64,000 nucleotides of DNA. It comes from Paracoccus thiocyanatus (GTDB lineage: Bacteria; Pseudomonadota; Alphaproteobacteria; Rhodobacterales; Rhodobacteraceae). The stretch is from contig NZ_FTMK01000004.1 in assembly GCF_900156255.1 (NCBI RefSeq), forward strand, positions 62,001 to 126,000, in the 5' to 3' direction. The notes below the pieces were generated by a model that saw nothing but the letters and a program-made list of their open reading frames with translations, was not told the origin of the DNA and made no database searches. The position numbers and the translations under genes were made by a program. Position 1 is the first letter of the stretch. Every line of letters starts with the position of its first letter. This document shows, in pieces, positions 8,919-18,241 of the stretch.

Positions 8919-9704
8919 TTGGACCAGCCGATCATCCGCATCCAGAACCTGCGAAAGTCCTTTGGGACGCTGACCGTCATCGACGGGCTGAATTTCGACG
9001 TGATGAGGGGCGAGAAGCTGGCGCTCATCGGTCCATCGGGTTCGGGCAAGACCACCATCCTGCGCATCCTGATGACGCTGGAGGACATTTCCGGCGGCCG
9101 TATCGAGGTTTGCGGCGAGCCGCTTTTCCACATGCACAGGAACGGTGCCGAACTGCCCGCGGACGAGGCGCATCTGCACAAGATGCGCCGCCATATCGGC
9201 ATGGTGTTCCAGCATTTCAACCTGTTCCCGCACAAGTCGGTCTTGCAGAACATCACCCTGGCGCCGATGCTGACCAAGGGCGAGCCGCGGGCGGGCGCCG
9301 AAAAGCATGCGCGCGATCTTCTGGACATGGTGGGGCTGGCCGACAAGGCCGATTACATGCCCAGCCAGCTTTCCGGCGGCCAGAAGCAGCGCGTCGCCAT
9401 CGCCCGCGCCCTGGCCTTGCAGCCGCAGATCATGCTGTTCGACGAGGTGACGTCGGCGCTTGACCCGGAACTGGTCGAAGAGGTGCTGGAGGTGATGAAG
9501 CGCCTTGCCTCGGAAACCGACATGACCATGCTGCTGGTCACGCATGAGATGGGCTTTGCCCATGATTTCGCCGATCGTGTGCTGTTTTTCGACCAGGGCC
9601 GCATCGTCGAACAGGGCCCGCCCGCCCAGATCTTTACCGCGCCGCAAGAGGACCGCACGAAGTCCTTCCTGCGCAAGATCATCGCCGCCGGACAACGCGT
9701 GTGA
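8919..9704 (+). CDS. ehuA: Ectoine ABC transporter ATP-binding protein
   Basis: A 261-residue ATPase of the polar amino acid uptake type that powers the EhuBCD importer. Walker A GPSGSGKT lies at residues 38-45, the ABC signature LSGGQ at 151-155, and Walker B IMLFDE at 171-176. The gene begins with TTG (8919-8921): the AAGGGG Shine-Dalgarno is placed for it and no in-frame ATG fits the family N-terminus. The permeases and binding protein follow without a gap that would allow another promoter. The Ehu identity comes from gene order plus the EhuB binding-site residues. Confidence 0.9.
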   Translation: MDQPIIRIQNLRKSFGTLTVIDGLNFDVMRGEKLALIGPSGSGKTTILRILMTLEDISGGRIEVCGEPLFHMHRNGAELPADEAHLHKMRRHIGMVFQHFNLFPHKSVLQNITLAPMLTKGEPRAGAEKHARDLLDMVGLADKADYMPSQLSGGQKQRVAIARALALQPQIMLFDEVTSALDPELVEEVLEVMKRLASETDMTMLLVTHEMGFAHDFADRVLFFDQGRIVEQGPPAQIFTAPQEDRTKSFLRKIIAAGQRV

Positions 9705-9727
9705 TGCCAACCCGACAGGAGAGAATG

Positions 9728-10549
9728 ATGAAGAAATGCCTGATTGCCGCGGCCCTGCTGGCCGTGCCGCTGCCCGCCGTGGCGGACAAGCTGGATGATC
9801 TCAAGGAACAGGGCTATGTCCGCATCGCCATCGGCAACGAGCCGCCCTATACCGCCGTCGCCTCGGACGGCAAGGTGTCGGGCGCGGCCCCGGACGTGGC
9901 GCGCGCCGTCTTTGCCGCGCTGGGCATCAACGACCTTGAAGCCTCGATCGCCGAATATGGCGCGATGATCCCCAGCCTTCAGGCGGGCCGCGTCGATGCC
10001 ATCACCGCAGGCCTGTTCATGAAGCCGGAACGCTGCAATGCCGTGGCCTATTCGGAGCCGATCCTGTGCGACGCCGAGGCGCTTCTGGTGCCCAAGGGCA
10101 ACCCCAAGGGCTTCAAGTCCTATGCCGACATCGCCAACGACTCTTCCGCCAGAATGGGCGCGCCGGGCGGCGGGACCGAGGAAAAGCTGGCGCTGGACGC
10201 CGGCGTGCCGCGCGACCGGCTGGTGGTGGTGCCCGACCCGCAATCAGGGCTGAAGATGGTGCAGGACGGCCGCATCGACGCCTATTCGCTGCCGGTCCTG
10301 TCGCTGAACGACCTGCTGGCGAAATCGGGCGATGCCAACCTGGAGGTCTTTGCCCCGGTCGAGGGCGCGCCGGTCTATTGCGACGGCGCCGCCTTCAACA
10401 AGAACGACACCGCGCTGCGCGACGCCTTTGACGTGGAACTGGCCAAGCTGAAGGAATCGGGCGAATTCGCCAAGATCGTCGAGCCCTACGGCTTTTCGGC
10501 GGCCGCGGCCATGTCCACCACCCGCGACGCGCTCTGCGCCGCGCAGTGA
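9728..10549 (+). CDS. ehuB: Ectoine/5-hydroxyectoine-binding periplasmic protein
   Basis: A 273-residue ABC solute receptor with a signal peptide (residues 1-19, ending PAVA). The start at 9728 is preferred over the adjacent ATG at 9725 because AGGAG is then six bases away. The ligand-pocket residues I recall for Sinorhizobium EhuB (Glu21, Phe24, Tyr60, Phe80, Arg85) fall at the same spacing here as Glu38, Tyr41, Tyr77, Phe97 and Arg102 of the precursor. Only Phe24 is replaced, by Tyr. That is good support for ectoine binding rather than another polar amino acid. It delivers ligand to EhuC/EhuD. Confidence 0.9.
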   Translation: MKKCLIAAALLAVPLPAVADKLDDLKEQGYVRIAIGNEPPYTAVASDGKVSGAAPDVARAVFAALGINDLEASIAEYGAMIPSLQAGRVDAITAGLFMKPERCNAVAYSEPILCDAEALLVPKGNPKGFKSYADIANDSSARMGAPGGGTEEKLALDAGVPRDRLVVVPDPQSGLKMVQDGRIDAYSLPVLSLNDLLAKSGDANLEVFAPVEGAPVYCDGAAFNKNDTALRDAFDVELAKLKESGEFAKIVEPYGFSAAAAMSTTRDALCAAQ

Positions 10550-10606
10550 CAACGGGCGGGGGCAGACCCCGCCCATCCCGATAACGGCAAAGGCAGGCTT
10601 CGGCGC

Positions 10607-11263
10607 ATGGGCGACTGGGCAGGATATCTGACACTCATCCTTATGGGGGCCTGGGTCACGGTCAAGCTGACCCTGATGGGTTCGGCCCTGGCGCTGGTCG
10701 TGGCCTTCGTCGCCGGCCTGGGGCGTCTGTCGCGCCAGGGCTGGGTCCGCGGGCTTGCGACCGCCTATATCGAGTTCTTCCGCGGCACCTCGATCTTCGT
10801 GCAGCTATTCTGGATCTATTTCGTGCTGCCGATGACCGGGGTTGCGCTGACGCCGATGCAGGCCGGGGTGATGGCCCTGGGGCTGAACGTCGGCGCCTAT
10901 GGGGCCGAGGTGGTGCGCGGCGCCGTCCTGGCCGTGCCGCGCGACCAGCACGAGGCCTGCATCGCCGTCAACCTGACCCGGTTCCAGCGCATGCGCCACA
11001 TCATCCTGCCGCAGGCGCTGCCCCTGATGCTGCCGACCTTTGGCAACAACGCCATCGAGCTTTTGAAGGCCACTTCGGTCGTGTCGCTGATCTCGTTGTC
11101 GGACATGACCTTTCAGGCCCAGGTGGTGCGTTCGCAGACCGGCAACACGCTGATGCCCTTTGTCACCATCCTGCTGCTGTATTTCGCCATGTCCTCGGCG
11201 CTTTCCTTCGGCATGCGCCGGCTGGAGCGGCGGGTGACGCGCGGTCTGGACGGGGTGCGCTAA
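10607..11263 (+). CDS. ehuC: Ectoine ABC transporter permease EhuC
   Basis: A 218-residue inner-membrane permease of the His/Glu/Gln/Arg family with several hydrophobic segments and the conserved start-of-core segment YIEFFRGTSIFVQLFWIYF. The EAA-like loop that contacts the ATPase is RFQRMRHIILPQALPLMLP near residues 125-145. It follows ehuB by 57 bases and is followed one base later by ehuD, which encodes a paralogous subunit. The two are expected to form a heterodimeric pore with EhuA and EhuB. Confidence 0.9.
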   Translation: MGDWAGYLTLILMGAWVTVKLTLMGSALALVVAFVAGLGRLSRQGWVRGLATAYIEFFRGTSIFVQLFWIYFVLPMTGVALTPMQAGVMALGLNVGAYGAEVVRGAVLAVPRDQHEACIAVNLTRFQRMRHIILPQALPLMLPTFGNNAIELLKATSVVSLISLSDMTFQAQVVRSQTGNTLMPFVTILLLYFAMSSALSFGMRRLERRVTRGLDGVR

Positions 11264-11264
11264 G

Positions 11265-11924
11265 ATGGAATGGGATTGGGATTTCGCCTGGTCGATCATG
11301 CCGACCCTGCTGGCCGGGTTTCGCATCACCCTGATCGCCACGGTGCTGGGCGCCATGGTCGCCGCGGTGCTGGGGCTGGTCTTTGCCATCCTGCGCCGCT
11401 CGGCCAACCGGGCCGTCGCCCGCACCACCGGCTTCGTGGTCGAGTTCATCCGCGGCACGCCGCTGCTGGTGCAGCTTTACTTCATCTTCTACGTGCTGCC
11501 CGACCTGGGGCTGCGCCTGCCGGCGCTGACTGCGGGGGTGATCGGCATGGGGCTGCATTACGCGACCTATGCCGCCGAGGTCTATCGCGGCGGCATCGAA
11601 GCGGTGCCGCGCGGGCAATGGGAAGCCGCCAAGGCCACCAACCTGACCGCGCGCCAGACCTGGCTGCATGTGGTGCTGCCGCAGGCGGTGCCGCCGATGA
11701 TCCCCGCCATGGCCAACTATCTGCTGGCCATGTTCAAGGAAACGCCGCTGCTGTCGGCGATCACCGTGCTGGAGCTGATGAACCAGGCCAAATCGGTCGC
11801 GAACAGTTCCTATCGCTATGTCGAGCCGATGACGCTGGTCGGCGTGATGTTCCTGATCGTCAGCCTGATCTCGGTGGTGGCGCTGCGCTGGCTGGAGCGC
11901 CGCTATGGGAGGATTTCGCGGTGA
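11265..11924 (+). CDS. ehuD: Ectoine ABC transporter permease EhuD
   Basis: A 219-residue permease paralogous to EhuC. It shares the FVVEFIRGTPLLVQLYFIFY segment near residue 60 and an EAA-type loop (ARQTWLHVVLPQAVPPMIP) that docks on the ATPase. Several transmembrane helices are visible. The ATG lies one base after the ehuC stop. Its stop overlaps the GTG start of eutA (GTGA), showing that import and catabolism genes form one transcription unit. Confidence 0.9.
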   Translation: MEWDWDFAWSIMPTLLAGFRITLIATVLGAMVAAVLGLVFAILRRSANRAVARTTGFVVEFIRGTPLLVQLYFIFYVLPDLGLRLPALTAGVIGMGLHYATYAAEVYRGGIEAVPRGQWEAAKATNLTARQTWLHVVLPQAVPPMIPAMANYLLAMFKETPLLSAITVLELMNQAKSVANSSYRYVEPMTLVGVMFLIVSLISVVALRWLERRYGRISR

Positions 11925-12664
11925 CGATCCTGTCCGTTCCGGTCGTGCTGGACGACCGCCCGCTGCCCGGTCGCGTCGGGCTGGTGACGCTGGCCACCGA
12001 CCACACGACCGAGGTCGATTTCGCCGCTTTGCCGGCGCATGGCGTGGGCGTCTATGCCACCCGCATCCCCTTTGCCAACCCGGTGACGCCGGAAACGCTG
12101 GCCGCCATGGCCCGCGACGTGACCGCGGCCGCGGCGCTGATCCTGCCGGACGAGGATCTGGACGCGGTGGTCTATAGCTGCACCTCGGCCTCGGTGGTGA
12201 TCGGCGATCAGGCCGTGCGCGATGCAATCCGGCTGGGCAAGCCCGCGGCCGAACCGATCACGCCGATCTCGGCCGGCTTCGCGGCGCTCAGGGCGCTGGG
12301 GGCTGACCGGATCACGCTGCTGACCCCCTATAGTCCCCGCACGACCCAGCCGATGGCGGATTGCTTCGAGGCCGGGGGCTTTGCCTTGCAGGGCCTATCC
12401 TGCCTGAACCTGACCGATGACCGCGAGATGGCGCGGATTTCCCATGCGACGATCGTCGAGGCCGCGCGCGCCGCGCTGGTGCCGGGCAGCCAGGCGCTGT
12501 TTCTCGCCTGCACCGCCGTGCGCGCCTGCGCCATCATCGACCGGATCGAGGATGCGGTGGGCGTGCCGGTGGTCTCGGCCAATTCCGCGACGCTTTGGGC
12601 GGCGGCGCGGGCTTGCGGCGTGACTGCGCCGGTTGGGCCGGGCCAGTTGATGGGGCTGGCATGA
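11921..12664 (+). CDS. eutA: EutA, Asp/Glu racemase-superfamily protein of hydroxyectoine catabolism
   Basis: A 247-residue protein of the aspartate/glutamate racemase, maleate isomerase and arylmalonate decarboxylase superfamily. Both halves keep the expected active-site cysteine segments: VVYSCTSASVV in the N half and LFLACTAVRAC in the C half. It starts with GTG at 11921, inside the ehuD stop, with GGGAGG eight bases upstream. In ectoine clusters EutA is proposed to act with EutB and EutC in converting 5-hydroxyectoine to ectoine. That role is a proposal from the literature, not a demonstrated reaction that I can confirm. Confidence 0.85.
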   Translation: MTILSVPVVLDDRPLPGRVGLVTLATDHTTEVDFAALPAHGVGVYATRIPFANPVTPETLAAMARDVTAAAALILPDEDLDAVVYSCTSASVVIGDQAVRDAIRLGKPAAEPITPISAGFAALRALGADRITLLTPYSPRTTQPMADCFEAGGFALQGLSCLNLTDDREMARISHATIVEAARAALVPGSQALFLACTAVRACAIIDRIEDAVGVPVVSANSATLWAAARACGVTAPVGPGQLMGLA

Positions 12665-13611
12665 CCGTGACCTTGGACGACATCCGCGCCGCCGCCGAAC
12701 GCATCCGCGGCCATGTGGTGGAAACGCCGCTGGTCCGCGACGAGGCGCTGTCGGCGCGGCTGGGCCAGCCCGTGTGGCTGAAATGCGAATACCGCCAGAC
12801 CACCGGCGCCTTCAAGCTGCGCGGCGCGACCAATGCCATCCTGTCGCTGCCGCCCGCGGCGCTGGCGCGCGGCGTCGTCACCGCCTCGACCGGCAATCAC
12901 GGCCGGGCGCTGGCCCATGCCGCCCGCGCGCTGGACGTGCCGGCCACCGTCTGCCTGTCGCGGCTGGTGCCGGAAAACAAGGTGCAGGCGATCCGCGACC
13001 TGGGCGCGGCGGTCCGCATCACCGGCGCCAGCCAGGACGAGGCGATGCAGGAAGTCGCCCGCGCCGTCGCGCAACAGGGCATGACCGAGATCCCGCCCTT
13101 TGACCACCAGGCCGTGGTGGCGGGCCAGGGCACCATCGGCCTGGAAATCGGCACGCCCGAGGCGGTGCTGGTGCCGCTGTCCGGCGGCGGCCTTGCCGCC
13201 GGGATCGCGGTGGCGGTCAAGGCGCTGTCGCCCGGCACGCGCGTCATCGGCCTGACCATGGAGAACGGCGCCGCCATGGCCGCGAGCCTTGCCGCCGGCC
13301 GCCCGGTCGAGGTCGCGGAAACCGCCAGCCTGGCCGACAGCCTGGGCGGCGGCATCGGATTGCAGAACCGCGTGACCTTCCCGCTGTGCCGCGACCTGCT
13401 GGACGAGGTGATCCTGCTGACCGAGGCCGAGATCGCCCAGGGCATCCGCCATCTGGGCCGCGCCGGCCATGTCGTCGAAGGCGCGGCCAGCGTCGGCGCC
13501 GCCGCGCTGCTGGCCGGCAAGGTCGTCCCGCAAGGCCCGACCGTCATCATCCTTTCCGGCGCGAATATCGACCCCGCGCTGCATGCCCGCATCATGGCAG
13601 AGGCCGCATGA
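12661..13611 (+). CDS. eutB: EutB, threonine-dehydratase-like PLP enzyme
   Basis: A 316-residue fold-type II PLP enzyme. The cofactor lysine is Lys52 in TTGAFKLRGA, the substrate/PLP loop is TASTGNHGRA, and the phosphate-binding glycine loop is LSGGGLAAG. It lacks the C-terminal ACT-like regulatory domain of biosynthetic IlvA. ATGA overlaps at both ends tie it to eutA and eutC. In ectoine loci it is assigned to the hydroxyectoine branch, probably removing water or epimerising the hydroxylated carbon; the exact reaction is inferred. Outside this context it would be called a serine/threonine dehydratase. Confidence 0.87.
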   Translation: MTVTLDDIRAAAERIRGHVVETPLVRDEALSARLGQPVWLKCEYRQTTGAFKLRGATNAILSLPPAALARGVVTASTGNHGRALAHAARALDVPATVCLSRLVPENKVQAIRDLGAAVRITGASQDEAMQEVARAVAQQGMTEIPPFDHQAVVAGQGTIGLEIGTPEAVLVPLSGGGLAAGIAVAVKALSPGTRVIGLTMENGAAMAASLAAGRPVEVAETASLADSLGGGIGLQNRVTFPLCRDLLDEVILLTEAEIAQGIRHLGRAGHVVEGAASVGAAALLAGKVVPQGPTVIILSGANIDPALHARIMAEAA

Positions 13612-14585
13612 GACCGCCCGTGACCATCCTGACCGAAACCGACCTGCGCGCGCTGGTGCCGCTGGATACCGGGGCGGTCGACTGTATCCGCGATGCCTTT
13701 GTCGCGTTGGCGACCAAGGCGGTGGCGATGCCGCCGATCCTGCGCCTCGACATTCCCAAGCATCGGGGCGAGGTCGATGTGAAGACCGCCTATGTTCCCG
13801 GCCTGTCGCATTTCGCCATCAAGATCTCGCCCGGCTTCTTCGGCAACCCGGCGCTTGGCCTGCCCTCGACCAATGGCATGATGGTGGTGCTGTCCGCGCG
13901 CACCGGCCTGGTCGAGGCGCTGCTGCTGGACAACGGCTATCTGACCGATGTGCGCACCGCCGCCGCCGGGGCGGTGGCCGCAGATGCGCTGGCGCGGCCG
14001 GACGCGGCGACGGCGGCGATCCTGGGCGCCGGAATGCAGGCGCGGATGCAGTTGCAGGCGCTGGCGCTGGTGCGCAAGCTGACCGGCGCGCGGGTCTGGG
14101 CCCGCGATGCCGCCAAGGCACAGGCTTTCGCGGCCCAGATGACCGCCGCCCTGCGCATCCCGGTGATCGCCGCCGCCAGCGTGGCCGGCGCCACGCGGGC
14201 CGCCGATCTGGTGGTCACGACCACGCCCTCGCAAAAGCCCATCCTGGCCGCCGCCCACATCGCGCCCGGCACCCATGTCACCGCCATGGGCTCGGACGCC
14301 CAGCATAAGAACGAGATCGCCCCCGACCTGATCGCCGCCGCGCATTACGTCGCGGATCGCCTGTCGCAGACCCGCGAGTTGGGGGAACTGCACCACGCGC
14401 CGCTGGCCGGGCAGGATTTCCCCGAGCTTGGCCAGATCCTGGCCGGGCAGCGCCCCGGCCGCACCAGCCCCGAACAGATCACCCTGGCCGACCTGACCGG
14501 CACCGGCATCCAGGACACCGCCATCGCCACCCTGGCGCTTGCCCGCGCGGGCAAGGCCGGGGCGGGCAGCCGCTTCACCCTGTAA
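13608..14585 (+). CDS. eutC: EutC, ornithine-cyclodeaminase-like protein
   Basis: A 325-residue NAD(P)-binding protein of the ornithine cyclodeaminase/mu-crystallin family. An N-terminal dimerisation and substrate part (KISPGFFGNPALGLPSTNG) precedes a Rossmann segment AAILGAGMQARMQ near residues 134-146, and a later GTHVTAMGSDAQHKNE is typical of the family. The start overlaps the eutB stop (ATGA). In ectoine clusters EutC is placed with EutA and EutB in hydroxyectoine conversion and may reduce an imine intermediate. This role is inferred from context. Confidence 0.87.
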   Translation: MRPPVTILTETDLRALVPLDTGAVDCIRDAFVALATKAVAMPPILRLDIPKHRGEVDVKTAYVPGLSHFAIKISPGFFGNPALGLPSTNGMMVVLSARTGLVEALLLDNGYLTDVRTAAAGAVAADALARPDAATAAILGAGMQARMQLQALALVRKLTGARVWARDAAKAQAFAAQMTAALRIPVIAAASVAGATRAADLVVTTTPSQKPILAAAHIAPGTHVTAMGSDAQHKNEIAPDLIAAAHYVADRLSQTRELGELHHAPLAGQDFPELGQILAGQRPGRTSPEQITLADLTGTGIQDTAIATLALARAGKAGAGSRFTL

Positions 14586-14596
14586 GAGAAACCGCC

Positions 14597-15778
14597 ATGA
14601 CAGACGTCATCCTGAAATTTACCCGCGAGGAATATGCAGACCGCCTTGCCAAGACCCGCCGGGCGATGGAGGAAAAGGGCGTCGATCTGCTGATCGTCAC
14701 CGATCCTTCCAACATGAACTGGCTGACCGGCTATGACGGCTGGTCCTTTTATGTCCATCAATGCGTGGTGGTGCCGCCGGATGGCGAGCCGATCTGGTAT
14801 GGCCGCGGCCAGGACGCGAACGGCGCCAAGCTGACCGCCTATCTGCGGCAGGAAAACATCATCGGCTATCCCGACCATTACGTGCAGAACCCCCAGATGC
14901 ACCCGATGGACTATCTGTCGGGCATCCTGCGCGACAAAGGCTGGGGCGCAAAGCGCATCGGCGTCGAGATGGACAATTACTGGTTCACCGCCGCCGCCTT
15001 TGCCAGCCTGACCCGGAACCTGCCGGATGCGCGCTTCAGCGACTGCACGGCGCTGGTGAACTGGCAGCGCGCGGTGAAATCGCCGCAGGAAATCGCCTAT
15101 ATGCGCAACGCCGCCCGCATCGTCGAGGCGATGCATGCCCGCATCCTGGACAAGGTGCAGGTCGGGATGCGCAAATGCGACCTGGTCGCGGAAATCCATG
15201 ACGCCGGCACCCGCGGCGTGGACGGGATCGGCGGCGACTATCCGGCCATCGTGCCGCTGCTGCCCTCGGGGCGCGATGCCTCGGCCCCGCATCTGACCTG
15301 GGACGACCGGCCGATGAAGGCGGGCGAGGGCACATTCTTCGAAATCGCCGGCTGCTATCACCGCTATCATGTGCCGCTGTCGCGCACGGTGTTCCTGGGC
15401 AAGCCGACGCAGGCCTTCCTGGACGCCGAAAAGGCCACGCTGGAGGGGATGGAGGCCGGGCTTGCCGCCGCGAAACCCGGCAATACCTGCGAAGACATCG
15501 CCAAGGGCTTCTTCGACGTGCTGGCGAAATACGGCATCGTCAAGGACAACCGCACCGGCTACGGCATCGGCGTCAGCTATCCGCCGGACTGGGGCGAGCG
15601 CACCATGTCGCTGCGCCCCGGCGACCGCACCGTGCTGCAACCCGGCATGACCTTCCATTTCATGACCGGCCTGTGGCTTGATGACATGGGGCTGGAGATC
15701 ACCGAGTCGATCCTGATCACCGAGACAGGCGTGGAATGCCTTGCCAATGTTCCGCGCCAGCTTTTCGTGAAGGACTAG
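14597..15778 (+). CDS. eutD: Ectoine hydrolase (EutD/DoeA)
   Basis: A 393-residue M24-family protein: an N-terminal creatinase-like domain (residues 1-150) and a C-terminal pita-bread domain. EutD opens the ectoine ring to give N-alpha-acetyl-L-2,4-diaminobutyrate, the first committed catabolic step. The next gene encodes the matching deacetylase, which makes ectoine hydrolase far more likely than an Xaa-Pro peptidase. A purine-rich AAGAGAAACC stretch precedes the ATG, 11 bases after the eutC stop. Length agrees with characterised DoeA/EutD proteins. Confidence 0.92.
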   Translation: MTDVILKFTREEYADRLAKTRRAMEEKGVDLLIVTDPSNMNWLTGYDGWSFYVHQCVVVPPDGEPIWYGRGQDANGAKLTAYLRQENIIGYPDHYVQNPQMHPMDYLSGILRDKGWGAKRIGVEMDNYWFTAAAFASLTRNLPDARFSDCTALVNWQRAVKSPQEIAYMRNAARIVEAMHARILDKVQVGMRKCDLVAEIHDAGTRGVDGIGGDYPAIVPLLPSGRDASAPHLTWDDRPMKAGEGTFFEIAGCYHRYHVPLSRTVFLGKPTQAFLDAEKATLEGMEAGLAAAKPGNTCEDIAKGFFDVLAKYGIVKDNRTGYGIGVSYPPDWGERTMSLRPGDRTVLQPGMTFHFMTGLWLDDMGLEITESILITETGVECLANVPRQLFVKD

Positions 15779-15782
15779 GGCC

Positions 15783-16793
15783 ATGTTGCAGATGCAGCTT
15801 ACGCCTTCGCCCATCGCGGCGACGGTGGATTTCGCAGCGCCGGGCGTCCGCCACGGCTTTCTGCGCCTGCCCTATTCGCGCGACGATGCCGCATGGGGCT
15901 CGATCATGACCCCGATCACCGTGGTCAACAATGGCGAGGGGCCGACGGCGCTGCTGAGCGGCGCCAATCACGGCGACGAATACGAAGGACCGATCGCGCT
16001 GTTCGACCTGGCGGCGCGGGTGCGGGCCGAGGATGTGACCGGCCGCATCATTATCGTTCCGGCGATGAACTATCCGGCCTTTGCGGCCGGCACCCGCACC
16101 TCGCCCATCGACCGCGGCAACCTGAACCGCAGCTTTCCCGGCCGGCCCGACGGCACGGTCACGCAAAAGATCGCGGATTACTTCCAGCGGGTGCTGCTGC
16201 CGATGGCGGATGTGGTGCTGGATTTCCACTCCGGCGGCAAGACCCTGGATTTCCTGCCCTATTGCGCCGCCCATGTCCTGCCCGACAAGCGGCAGCAGGC
16301 GGCGGCCTTTGACCTTGTGCGCGCCTTTGGCGCCCCCTGGTCGGTCAAGATGCTAGAGATCGACGCGGTCGGCATGTACGACACCGCGGCCGAGGAAATG
16401 GGAAAGACCTTCGTCACCACCGAACTGGGGGGCGGCGGCACCGCCACCGCCCGCTCGGCCGGGATCGCCAAGCGGGGGCTGACCAACCTGCTGATCGCGG
16501 CGGGGGTGATGCGTGGCGAGATCGCGCCGCAGCCGACGCAATGGCTCGACATGCCCGACGAGGATTGCTTCACCTTTGCAGAAGATGGCGGGCTGATCGA
16601 GTTCCTGGCGGACCTGGGCGACCGGGTGGACCATGGCCAGCCCGTCGCCCGCATCTTTCCGGTAACGCGCACCGGCCTTGCCCCGGTCGTGGTCCATGCC
16701 CGCCGCGCGGGCCTGATGATGGCGCGGCATTTCCCCGGCATCGTGAAACCCGGCGACTGCGTCGCCGTCATCGGCGTGGAGGTTGACGAATGA
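15783..16793 (+). CDS. eutE: N-alpha-acetyl-diaminobutyrate deacetylase (EutE/DoeB)
   Basis: A 336-residue zinc hydrolase of the succinylglutamate desuccinylase/aspartoacylase family. The predicted zinc ligands are His63 and Glu66 in GANHGDEYEG and His149 in LDFHSGGKTLDF. Arg and Asn in DRGNLNRSFPG bind the substrate carboxylate in this family. It removes the acetyl group from the product of EutD, giving L-2,4-diaminobutyrate. The start follows the eutD stop by four bases, and the stop overlaps ssd (ATGA). Confidence 0.92.
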   Translation: MLQMQLTPSPIAATVDFAAPGVRHGFLRLPYSRDDAAWGSIMTPITVVNNGEGPTALLSGANHGDEYEGPIALFDLAARVRAEDVTGRIIIVPAMNYPAFAAGTRTSPIDRGNLNRSFPGRPDGTVTQKIADYFQRVLLPMADVVLDFHSGGKTLDFLPYCAAHVLPDKRQQAAAFDLVRAFGAPWSVKMLEIDAVGMYDTAAEEMGKTFVTTELGGGGTATARSAGIAKRGLTNLLIAAGVMRGEIAPQPTQWLDMPDEDCFTFAEDGGLIEFLADLGDRVDHGQPVARIFPVTRTGLAPVVVHARRAGLMMARHFPGIVKPGDCVAVIGVEVDE

Positions 16794-18241
16794 TTACCGA
16801 CAAGACCCTGATGCGCCAGGATGCCTTCGTGAACGGTGCCTGGCTGGGCGGGCCGCGCTTTGCCGTCATCGACCCGGCGACGGGCGAACCCGTGGCGCAG
16901 GTGGCGCGGCTGGATGCGGCGCAGGCCCGCGGCGCGGTCGATGCGGCCGATGCCGCCTTCACCGGCTGGGCGGCGCTGTTGCCGCAGGAACGGGCCGCGG
17001 TGCTGATGCGCTGGCACCGGCTGATCGTCGAGGCGCGCGAGGACCTGGCGCGGATCATGACCGCCGAACAGGGCAAGCCGCTGTCGGAATCGCGCGGCGA
17101 GATCGACTATGCCGCCAGCTTTGTCGAGTTTTATGCCGAAGAGGCCAAGCGCCCGAACATCGAAAGCGTGACCTCGCATCTTTCGACTGCCGAGATGGAG
17201 CTTTGGCGCGAGCCGCTGGGCGTCGCGGCGCTGATAACGCCCTGGAACTTTCCCTGCGCCATGATCACCCGCAAGGCGGCGGCGGCGCTGGCGGCGGGCT
17301 GCACCGTGGTTATCCACCCCTCGGCCGAGACGCCGCTGTCGGCGACCGCGCTGGCGGAACTGGCCGACCGCGCGGGCTTTCCGGCCGGCGTCTTCAACGT
17401 GGCGACGGGCGAGGCGGCGGAAATCGTCGGCGAATGGTGCGCCGATACGCGGGTGCGGGCGCTGTCCTTTACTGGCTCGACCAGGGTCGGCAAGCTGCTT
17501 TACCGGCAAAGCGCCGACACGGTGAAGCGGCTGGTGCTGGAACTGGGCGGCCACGCCCCCTTTATCGCATTCGCCGATTGCGACCTCGACCTGGCGGTGG
17601 ACGAGGCGATCAAGGCCAAGTTCGCCACCTCGGGCCAGGATTGCCTGGGCGCCAACCGCTTCCTGATAGAGCGCGGGATCTATGATGAGTTCTGCCGCCG
17701 CTTCAGCGCCGCCGCCGCCGCGCTGACGCTGGGGCCGGGGGCCGAGGACCGCGACCTGGGCCCGCTGATGAACGAAGCGGCGGTCAGGAAGCAGGAGGAG
17801 CATGTCGCCGACGCCCTGGCCCGCGGCGCGCGGCTTTTGACCGGCGGCAGCCGCGATCCGCAGGGGCCGCTGTTCTATCGCCCGACGGTGCTGGCCGACG
17901 TCCCGGCCGAGGCACTGATCTTTCACGAGGAAACCTTTGGCCCCGTCGCAGCCATCGCGCCCTTCGACGCCGAGGACGAGGCGGTTCGCATCGCCAACGG
18001 CACCGAATACGGCCTGGTCGCCTATGTCCACAGCCGCGACCCGCGCCGCATCTATCGGCTGTCCCGCGCCCTGGTCTTCGGCATGGTCGCCGTGAACCGC
18101 ACCAAGGTCACGGGCGCGCCGATCCCCTTTGGCGGGATGAAGCAATCGGGCCTGGGCCGCGAGGGCAGCCGCCACGGGCTAGAGGCCTTTACCGATATCA
18201 AATACGTCTGCCGCGACTGGGCAGAGACAAGGAGAGCGTGA
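16790..18241 (+). CDS. ssd: Semialdehyde dehydrogenase of ectoine catabolism (Ssd/DoeC)
   Basis: A 483-residue NAD(P)-dependent aldehyde dehydrogenase of the succinate-semialdehyde dehydrogenase group. The general base is Glu251 in VLELGGHAP and the nucleophile is Cys285 in [10 protein letters not shown]. In this pathway it oxidises L-aspartate-4-semialdehyde to aspartate, which enters central metabolism. It sits between eutE and the aminotransferase, with overlapping codons on both sides. General succinate-semialdehyde activity is also possible. Confidence 0.9.
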   Translation: MITDKTLMRQDAFVNGAWLGGPRFAVIDPATGEPVAQVARLDAAQARGAVDAADAAFTGWAALLPQERAAVLMRWHRLIVEAREDLARIMTAEQGKPLSESRGEIDYAASFVEFYAEEAKRPNIESVTSHLSTAEMELWREPLGVAALITPWNFPCAMITRKAAAALAAGCTVVIHPSAETPLSATALAELADRAGFPAGVFNVATGEAAEIVGEWCADTRVRALSFTGSTRVGKLLYRQSADTVKRLVLELGGHAPFIAFADCDLDLAVDEAIKAKFATSGQDCLGANRFLIERGIYDEFCRRFSAAAAALTLGPGAEDRDLGPLMNEAAVRKQEEHVADALARGARLLTGGSRDPQGPLFYRPTVLADVPAEALIFHEETFGPVAAIAPFDAEDEAVRIANGTEYGLVAYVHSRDPRRIYRLSRALVFGMVAVNRTKVTGAPIPFGGMKQSGLGREGSRHGLEAFTDIKYVCRDWAETRRA

